This document shows, piece after piece, positions 50,368 to 61,224 of a DNA stretch of 64,000 nucleotides (position 1 is the stretch's first letter; each line of letters begins with the position of its first letter). The notes under the pieces are model-generated. The model did no database searches, was not told where the DNA came from, and saw only the letters and a list, made by a program, of their open reading frames with translations. Made by a program: the position numbers and the translations under genes. Source of the stretch: Branchiostoma belcheri (lineage: Eukaryota; Chordata; Leptocardii; Amphioxiformes; Branchiostomatidae); contig NW_017803898.1 of assembly GCF_001625305.1 (NCBI RefSeq), positions 682,548 to 746,547 of the forward strand, read 5' to 3'.

Positions 50368-53300
50368 GGTTTTTATTGTCCAAACAGTACCCGTGCAGTC
50401 GCAGCCTGTATACGGCTGAATTGATGCAGGGTATTACATAATCAAGACAAATCACAACAATCAAATGATACATATGGTAGACATATTTGTTCCACAAATA
50501 TTGTGGAACTGTCGCAAGGGTCTATACGGCAGCCATTCGGCGCCAGGTGACCTCAATACGACTTTCCCCAACCGAAGTTAGGTACCCATTCACACCTGGG
50601 TGGAGTGAGGAAATTCGTGTAAAGTGCCTTTCCCAAGGGCACAACGTCGGGGCGCATGTTCAGACATGCCCCAGGTACGACTCGGAATCGAACCCAGGTC
50701 TCCTGGTTCGTAGTCGATCGCTCTAACCACTACACCACCCGACGCCACGCTGGCACGAGATTAATATGCAGAAGGGTAAAAAAAGTAATTTGTTTCACTG
50801 GTACATTGTATCCAGTTCAAAATGCTATGCAGTAAAAACTTTTCTGTAGTGAAATTTGTAGATTCTGTCGACTAATGTATGATATTCGATGGCCATGGCA
50901 TGTTAATATAACCAACAAAGTTGATTCTCTAGAAATTTAGCAGCCCTTTGCTAAATCTAAGTGTAGTAAACGGCCAATATACCATGAGACACATACCTAT
51001 CAATAACACTTCTCAATACAATGCGAAGAATCTTTTTCATTTGCTTTTCTGACAACTCTCTAGTGTCACTGACGAAAGGTAGTGGATGCTCACTGAAACG
51101 TCTGACCGTTCCCAAAATCTTTGAGTAACTGTTTTGGCGCACCGTTTTTTTATCCCTACCAATAGACACCACCATAGGAGGTGGATGGATCCCACCTATT
51201 TCCAGTCTTCAAGCCGGCGATGACATCTGGATCGGAGTGACTCTCTCCTCGCCAAAGCTCATCATCGGCATCCTGACTCAAGGCGCCGACGAGCAACACT
51301 ACGTCTCGTCTTACAAGATGACTTACAGCGTAGATGGAGTTGAGTTCAAGCCGTATGAGGAAAGTTGCGAGGAGAAGGTACTGCAGTTTGCTTTCTTTTG
51401 CGCACGGAAGTATTGTTTTGAGTGGCTGAGCTGTGGGTTTGTGTGTATGCTTGTCCTGACATATTAGATTGACGGTACGTTCGTGGGTGGGTGGAGATTG
51501 ACAGGTCAGAGACAGGAAATGGCTTTGACCGAGAGATATAGACAGAAGTAGACATGGTGAATCCAGGAAGACGAGGATTGCATGAAGATCCCTCCAATAT
51601 CTCTCTATTTGTCAGAAGTTTGACTTAGTTGTGGTTCAATTATATGTAACGTTAATGTTCTTATCTTTGCAACCAGTTTTCTGATATGTAGAACCAAATG
51701 ACTCTATATATCTAGCTAACAGTAATTGAATGTAGAAGAGTTCCCCAATGATCACATCTTACCAGCGGTAAGGTTTTGGTACATTTTGCTGGATGTCAGC
51801 TAAGCTTGTTGTATTGAACTGTTGAGTTAGTTGAAATCGACAATAGAAATGTTATGTTCCAGATAATCTTCTTTTCTGTGTTGTTCCTTGCACTTTAGAT
51901 CTTCTATGGCAGCACAGACGGACACACAATAGCGAAGAACATTCTAGAGGAGCCTGTGACGGCATTAGCTGTTAGAATCCACCCCATCTCTTGGCGTAGA
52001 AGCCACGGCCCTGGCCTACGATTCGACTTTCTGACTTGTCACGGGCAAGGTAGGACTACTTTTTTACTAGCCTCTACCAGGCATCGGGAGGCGGTTGGAA
52101 AGAGTAGAAATCGGCCAAATAGAGAGATAACATGTCGGGGGAGTTTGGTCGGCCGGAGAGACAAGTTTGCCGCCCCCCGGCATGATCTCTCTCTATTTGG
52201 CCGATTTCTACTCTTTCCAGCCGCCTCCCGAAGCCTGGTAGAGGCTACTTTTTTACAACATTGTTGCCAGCATTCGTACTATCATGATCGTTAGCTGAAC
52301 TGCTATCAACAACAAATAAGTGGCCACCGATAAAGATAGTTCTTGTGTGTGGGAATTCAACACTGTGCCTCAATTCCTTCTTTATTCGACACTCTGTTGA
52401 GCATTTATTGATTTCATTATTTCTTTTTGTCCAGTTACTTATGGACCAATGCTTGACGTCATCGTCGATGACGTCACCACCAACAGCATCAGCCTGCAGC
52501 TGCCAGTTAACGATGACGGAATCATGACGTCACACTCACAACTTACGTACACCGAGACGGCTTCCGGGAAAATGGCGTCGGCAACGTTCAGCGAGAATCC
52601 GGGGGTGATCACCGACCTCCTTCCCGGAATGAAGTACCGCCTGAAGTTGACTGTTGTGGACGGTGCAATGGAAAGATTTGGCGTTGGAAAAGCAACCACA
52701 GGTGTGCCTAAAAGTTACAGATATTGATATGACATTCTCACACCTCCTTGAAATATAATTTCAAGGAGGCGTGAGAATTTCATGTTGTGAGAGTTGTGAA
52801 TTTCATGTTGTATTCGTTATTTTGAAGTTTACGATTCTATCTATGCATTTCCTCATAAGGCACTCATAATAGGACATTTGAGCCTGATATAAAATTGGAG
52901 ATTTTCCGCCTACTTGAAATATTAAGAGTTGTGAATTTTATGTTGTATTCGTTATTCTTTAGTTTACGATTCTGTCTGATAGTATGCGTTTCCCCATAAG
53001 GCACGCATATAGCAGGACATCTGAGCTTGATATTGGAGATATCAAGACCAAATTGATATTCCAATATCATTAAAATTGGAGATCTCATGCCTCCTTGGAA
53101 TATTAAGAGTCGTGAATTTCATGTTGTATCGAGTGATGCTGTCATGCAAGGCATTGTCACTTTCAATCAGTAATAAGTTTGTGAAATGAAGGGCACGTCT
53201 GTTGAACTGTTGATATGCTTACGTGTCTTCATTGTCACCCATAGAGTGGCAATCTTGAATTCGTTTATATGCTCAATCTGAATACAATTGTCTCTATTGT

Positions 53301-56300
53301 CACCCATAGAGTTGCCTGTACCGGAGATTTTGTCAGTTTCTGCTGGAGAAACGTCTGTGCAGCTGACCTGGACACCGATTCTGACCCTGCTGGATCTGCC
53401 TGCCGAAACCAACCTCCCCATCTGGTACGATAGAATATATCATATCTGTCCATTGCAACTCAACCAATGATAGCATAGCAGTTAGTGGTTCGACCTATGG
53501 AAGTGTGGCTGATCGCCAGTGCCATTCTGAGCCCCGGGTCACAGAAAGTAGGGCCATCCGGGGCAGAGAGGTCTTCCAAAGGGTTTCCAGGAATGTGGGC
53601 GTAGTTGGGGGTCAGGGACATGCATGTTGGACATTCCATTCCTGTGGACAAAATACCTGTACCATTCCTAGAATTCTTGCAAACTGCACACAATACTCTA
53701 CCATTAGGCTCCTCCCTGAGACGTCGCCAAAAAGTTAAGCAAATTTGTTTCCCATGTTTTCAACAGGTACAGCGTCATTTGCGTATCTTCTGATGACACC
53801 CAGAGCAAAGTTAATTCATCCCAAACGCTGCACTCGAGTGGGACTAATATTACTGGTCTTACACCCGGAAAAACTTACAACATTGTCATCAACTTGTTCA
53901 GCCCGTACATAGAGGGAGACACAGCGACACAGACCGTCACAACAGGTATTTTTCGTAATTACATCAAAGGAAAATGGAGGTATTGTTTTTGGTCTCCCTC
54001 CCCCCCCCTCTCTCTGTGTTTGTGTGTCTATATTTTCGCTTGGCCCTCAGGTCAATTTATTAAACATTTCTGCATCTGGTAGCGCGCTCTTATTCCACAG
54101 GTGTTTTTTGTTACATGGCCTTCTTCACAGCTAACACCTGGTGTTGTTTCCCTATAAAGAAAGTCTTGTAGACACCGTGGTGAATAAGAAGAGAATATAC
54201 AGTATTCACCATCGCCCAAGATCTAAATAATTTATGGAGGTCTGGGACCTCCGAATTCTTATCTTTAGTCTGACATGTTCTTCCTCTTACCTTTTCCTTA
54301 GAGCGGGATGCCATCACTGATCTGGAGGTCGTGGAGGTCACAGAGACGTTGCTGTCCTTCAAGTGGTCCCCACCCCTGGCGCCTCATCTGGCGTTTATGG
54401 CCAGTCTGTCCGCACCCGATGGCTCAGAACTCCCTCCGGTTTTCTCCTACGGCCATTCCGCTGAGTTCCTTGGACTGACGCCAGCCACGCTGTACACCGT
54501 TGCCGTGAACGTCTTGCGATCCGACGGCGGGGACCCTGATCCTGTTGTTACTCTTCGAGTCAGCACGGGTAAGCCTTGTCCTTGCCTGATTATACATCCA
54601 ATTTTTCAGGGTCAGTTTATTATGTTTACCGAATTTTGTTTTTGCTCAATTTCTTCCTCTTCTTCCTCTTCTTCTCCAAACAGTGACCTCTGACCTGACC
54701 GATGACATGGTTTGTTGACATCTTTCACCATGGTGACTGGTGTTGGGTTTCATAATGTTGCAATTTCATGGTCTGCTCTGCTCCTGTCACCATGTACTAG
54801 TAGTACATCACTGAATGTGTTTGAGTAAGGCGTGGTTTTACTGTTAACAATAAAATTCTATTCTGTTTCTTAAGCCATAGACTCTCCCACGTCGTTCGTC
54901 GTTTCCATGGCAACAACCACGAGTCTTACGGTCACGTGGAACCAGCCATATGCCAGGTTCACCTGGTACAACATCACGCACTGCGCATGCGCGCTCGGTT
55001 TCCAAGGCAACGCGGACTCGGCCACAACTGTGACCCTACCGGCGGCGGATAGGGAGGAGTACACCATCCAGGAGCTGCTACCTTCAACAGCCTACAACAT
55101 CTCTCTGGTGGCATGGACACTGTATGAAGCGAGTGACCGCGTACTGACCCGTGGACACACAGGTAAAATAGTCATTACATCTGTACTCCTTATTTTCTGG
55201 GTCCTGTTGCAACGCAGGCAATGAAAACACGTTCACATAGCATGTCCCTGGTCATTTTGCTTGTATTATTATAAACCCGAGCACCAGTTAAGACTCCGAC
55301 GCTCTAACCACTCAGCTAAAAGGTCTAGACCACTTGGCCGGGTCAGTTGGTAGCGCCTATGAACCCCCCACTGTTACATGTAGACTCTTGTATTATTTGG
55401 GGATAACTAACTTACTATTATAAACTTATCATCTGTGTATACATGTTATGTATTGTCACAGTAATCAGCAATGTTTGAAGGAATAAGGCAATAATTTCAG
55501 TGCATAATATCTGACTCAGCACCATTCAGCGTTGTTTTGCCATTTTCCCTTGCAGACACGGAATCACCCTCTGAGCTGACAGTATCTCAGGTAACAGCAT
55601 CTTCCATAAGTCTTACCTGGGCGCCACCAGGGCATCTACCAGATTACTACGTCATCACATATGCAAATGCGTTCTCTGGCATGAGTGACGCAGTAACGAT
55701 CGAAGTGGAGCGATCTGCTAGCTCTGTTGTCCTGCAAGGTCTATCCCCAGGCACGGAATACACTGTTGGTATCTCGGCTGCCACTGCCCTAGGAGAGAGC
55801 GAAGTGGTCTATCTGAATGCCATTACAGGTAAGATATAACGAGTGAAGGACATCATTACATTGTTCGTGTACTGAAAATAATAACTGCAACACCCATGGA
55901 GATTATCCAATGCTATTTGTTAGTTGCTCCAGCTTTTAACACGACTTATACGTACCCCCTTAGAATGCTTCATTGCAGAACAAATTATATTACTCCACCC
56001 AGGTGTAAGAGTGGGTACTTGAGTTCGGTTGGGGAGGTAAATGGTGGTGGAAGGAGAGGGGTTGGCCCTAGCTGGACTGGCTAGCTGGACACTTTTGTTT
56101 TTCAATTGCAGTTACCGATGCACCAACAGATGTCGTGATCACGAGATCTGATGTCGACCCGACCACTGCTGATCTGACATGGACCGCTCCTGTAGCCGTC
56201 ATCACGGGGTACACAGTATCCTTCAGGTAAGATACAATCTTTCTGTAGTGGCATGCCGTCTTTAAAATCATTTGAGGAACCAATGGTGGTTCAGACGCAG

Positions 56301-59300
56301 TTACACTATATATATATTAGACAGAACACAAAGTGCCATGCTCTTTGTGAATCATATACATTCCTTGGTAAAGATTATTGAATACTGTTGGTATCTACGT
56401 GCACGTTAAAAAATTAAACAGTCAAACAACATCACGTCAAAACTGACTTTCTAGGTGCACGTTAAAGTTTATTTGCAACAGTCAAACAAAATCACATGTC
56501 AAAACTGACTTACTAGGCTGATTGTAGGACATACACAACTGCATTAAGGAAATAAATTTGAAATAGCTTTTGTTTTCTTGTTGCAAAACTACATCGCAAG
56601 CACCAAATTACCAGGTTTTTTTAATTATAGATTATTATCAGGTTAATACTATTACTGTTTTACAACACGATTTATGACATAAAAATGATCTTCCATTCTT
56701 TCACTTTAAAGTGTTTTAAGGCTTAGGTCATCCAGGAGCGTCTCTGAAGAGGAAACACACTCCGTCTCAGTTGACCGGGCGGCCACAGACGTGACCTTAC
56801 ACGACCTCCTGCCCCTACAGTACACAGTAACCATCCGGGCTGTGGGTGTGTATGCGGACAGCGAGGAGGTGGAAGTCATACTGAAAGAGTACATAGGTAG
56901 ATATGTATATTCATCCTATGTATATCTGGTTTAAACCATCATTATAGCCTTCGTAAACTTTGCTTAAGATCATTATATTCCCCGTATACTTTGCCTAAAT
57001 CATCATTGTAGCCTCTGTATACCTCACTTAAACCATCATAATAGCTTTTGTATATCTTTCTCACATCGTTATTATATTGGCCTCTTATCCAAAGTTTCTG
57101 TAATAAAGAAACTAGCTAAGCAAAACTGGACGTTTGAGATCATAAGCAACTGTAACCAATAAATATATGTTAAAACATTAATGATAAATAAACTGAACTA
57201 AAAGGCAATGATTGTTTTTTTTTTGCAGCTCCAACCTTAAACGAGACTACGGACCTTGATGGTGAAGCTGAGAATGATTCGTTCTTCGACATCGGCGGTA
57301 GTGAGTCTCTTGATTCAGAAGCGGTAGGAGAGGACGGGGCCGGACCTACAGACGCCGGTGGTACTAGAGATGAGGAAGAATTATGGGGAGACTCAGGGGT
57401 AAAATGTCTTTTGTGTCTCATTTTGTGTCTCGTTTTGTGTCCTATGATAGAATTCAAGTACTGAAACAAATTTTCAAGTACAACAATCATCAAGTACAAC
57501 AATCTATTGACACATTCAAGACGGGGTTGGCCCTGCACCTGGGCCACCCCGTCTCACAGATGTAAGTCAGGTATTGCTAGTTGCAGCCATGCAAGAAACG
57601 GAAAGTTTATATTCTGTTCTGTTTTGTTGTAATGCACATTTTTATTCACCGTACCCCACCGGCCGCAATAGCTGTGCACCCTGGGCGGGATGCCCTAGAT
57701 AGGGCTTTGCCCAGTATTGTATAGAATAGAACATATTTCAATTCAAGAAACTTTATATAATACTCCATACGACTTAGTTACATTGTATTTACGACTAGAT
57801 TCAAGGCTAGATATGCAGAAACGAAATATAAGGTGATTAGAGCACTTACTTATTCACAGAAATACATTTGGGCTCCTGTTTTATCAACATACCTGCATAT
57901 TAAGTGCAATGACTTTAAACATTACAACTTCAACCTGCTTTAACTACATTATAGGTAATAATATTTTCATACGGTTATTTTCTAACTTAAAGGCAACAGC
58001 AACACCGATGGTGACGAATACAACGGAGGCTGTAGAAGTGAGTACTATGTTTTTAAAGTAAAGACGCGTAGACTGATACGTTTACTGTGATCATTGACAA
58101 TGGCTGTGATGAACCTTTAAAAAAAAGCAAAAGGTACAACTTCAACTAACTCCGATACTGTAAATATGGACCCAAAGATGGATTAAGTAACTATGAACAT
58201 CATAACAACATAATTCACTAGCCATATGTGTCTTGTTTCATTAGCGTGGCACAGAAATGCCCGGACCTGACCAGGACGATTTGGTGCCTTCAAAGCTTAA
58301 ACCTATCATTGATGCACTACAAGGGACTGGTATGGACAACACAAGTGCACAAGTAGTGGTGGCAATTGATGATAAGGTACGAAAGATTGGAGTCCTTTCC
58401 TCATCTTTCTTGAACACGCTCTCCATTAGACTTACGTGTGCTTCATCTTATTTCGTTTTTCATTGACATTCGATAATGTCTGGAATATGAAACATGGAAG
58501 TCCAGTAGTTCTGTATCTGTATAGCCTTTGGTCGTAACACTCCAGCTTCGCAGGTACGCGGCGCGGCGGCAGCCGGATATTACGCCGATCGACTTGTTAC
58601 ACCTAACCCTAGAACTTCTAACTCTAGACATTGTTTAAAGTTATCTATTGACAATGCTCCTACTGTACTTGGTGACAGCGAGTTTCACTCTGCGATAGTT
58701 CTAGGAAATATTGAATTCCTGAACACCTCAATCCTTGAGGTTGATAATGAACAGCTGATTATCTTGTACTGAATACGAATGATATATAATACTATTTTAC
58801 AGAAGTTCCAGGAAATCATAAATGGATTCATAAAGGCACTACTGGAACCAATGGACTTAGATGAGCTGGGCGCTGCGTTGAGAATCTTCGTCAACCTGTA
58901 CGAAAGAGTCCCGCACTTATTCAAGGAGTTTCAGGTAAGTTCGGGAAATTATCTTTTATCTCTATTATTGATTTTTTCTGTTTTGGATTTTCTTGTTGCA
59001 TATTTTCTAATTAATTTTAATGCTTATTTGAATGCAAAGCCAGTTAAAGATATTATGTTTTGAAACAGGGCAAGAAGCTGATTTATATTATACAGTATGG
59101 GGAATGCATGCATTTTTAAGTACACATCTTTCGCCACACATCAAAATAGTAAAACCATGTTTGATTCAAAGTATTAATTTACGTGCCGTAAGTAAGCTTG
59201 CATTTAATTACCTTCGCCAAGAAGGTTATGTTTTCAGAGGCGTTCGTGTATGTGTGTGTGTGTGTGTGTGTGTAGTAAACACGATAACTTGAGAAGGCTT

Positions 59301-61185
59301 AAATGGACTGACTTGATATTTGGTAGGTGGGTAGGTCTTGATGAGACCTCAAAATGAATAGATTTTGGGCCCCCTGGCGGCTTGTCATGGTACTGCAGCA
59401 GAACTTCCGGTTTTGATATCTCATGATCCAGACATGCTAGGGTGACGAAATTTAGATGGTAGATAGCTCTTGTGCTGGGGATGAAGTGACATGAGTTTGA
59501 GCCCCCTAGTTGCTTGCTCTAGAACTGCAGGGGGGTTTAAAGGACAAATGTTTAAAAGAGGATAACTCAAGAACCGATTGATGGATCATCGTGATTTTTG
59601 GTATGTAGGTAGCTTAAGTGATGCTTGACATAATGATATTACAATTATGCAAATATTGATGTAATTTGCATAATTAATGAGGAAATTCTATAAATCAGCT
59701 GCATTCCATGATAGGAAGTTCAAGCTTGTAACATATGTTATTAAGAACGAGAGAAACACAGGCAAATATCGATTATGCAAATGAAGACTTAATTTGCATA
59801 ATTAATAAGAAAATGTTATAATTGCATAGTGGTAACTGCCTGGAGTTTCATACTTGGGGTGTTTGAAAGTTAAGTGAAGGTGAACATAATTAAACATAAC
59901 TTATTCAAATAAGGACCACATTTGCATAATTTATGAGAAAATGGCATTCTTTGTTAAGATAAGACTGTCTTTTGGTGGAGAATATGATCAACAGACTGAT
60001 ATAATTCATGCAATTGAGGATCCTATTTGCATAATCTGGGTGATTAGTATATTTCTTATTCATAAAGGCTAACATCATTTGGCGAAGGTATGAGATCGTG
60101 GAACTCTAGTTTTGCTTGTTCTAGGACGACGTCATTTACGTAGGAAACAGGTTGCTCCAAGGACTCGAGAGTCTTGGGGCGCGGGAAACAGACAGTGGGC
60201 AACTTAACACTCTTTTGAACGGTTAGGTCTTATTTTTATATGATTTTTTACTTTATTTTTTCCACATTTTCCATCTAAGTTGGTATTATCTCGTTATAGT
60301 GCCTCGAGTTATTAAGAATAACCAAAAATAGAAAAATTGGGCTGGGGGTCAAATTTTGTTATTTTGATATAAAAAATTGTTTTTTCCTTTGGGTAATCCA
60401 GATATGATGATTCCAGACAATACCAAATGATATTTTCTTGTCCTTGAAAAAATACAGTTTTTATCATAAATTTCAGGTCTCTTCGATATTCTCGGTCCTT
60501 TCATCACAATGGGATTTTCTGAGTCCCCCTCACCTTGAGGGACACAGCATCGAACGTGACCTTCAGGCAAACCTCGGTGACCTTTTGGGGTCAAGTGGAG
60601 AGGATCCTTGGCTTGATGACGCAGAGAGAAAGGAGTTCGTGGATTCGGTGGAGAACAAGAAACAAGAGGTATCAAACTTTGATTTTTATATACTTAATCA
60701 CTTTCTAACCGGGAGGTCGTGAGTTCAAACCCCGGCCGGGTCATACCATGGACTTTAAAAAATGGTACACACTTCTTTCTCTGCTTAGCACTCAGCACAT
60801 ATGAGAAAGAGTGTGGGAATGTCAAACACACAGCACTACCAGCGGAGTAGCCCCCTGCTGTAGTGTCGCCCTTGCACAACTGTGTGTCGCCCAAAGGCTA
60901 CGAACTGGAGATGGACACCCTACGCTTGACATGAGAGCACGGGAGACCTTCTTCTTCTATATTTTATATTCCCGGAAGAGCAACCTTCACACACGTAAAC
61001 ACATTATTGTTTGTGTTTCAGGACAAAGCCCGGGTGTTTGGTGTCTTGACAACTATAGATAGAGCTGCAAACCTGGCTCTGAGGGCCGTGCAGCCGGACG
61101 GTCGGTCCATTGAGCTTCGCGGGCCCGGGTTTGAAGCTAGTGGTCAGTATTATGTTTAACTTAATACTTTTTTACTTGCTCTCTT

Positions 61186-61224
<39 letters not shown>

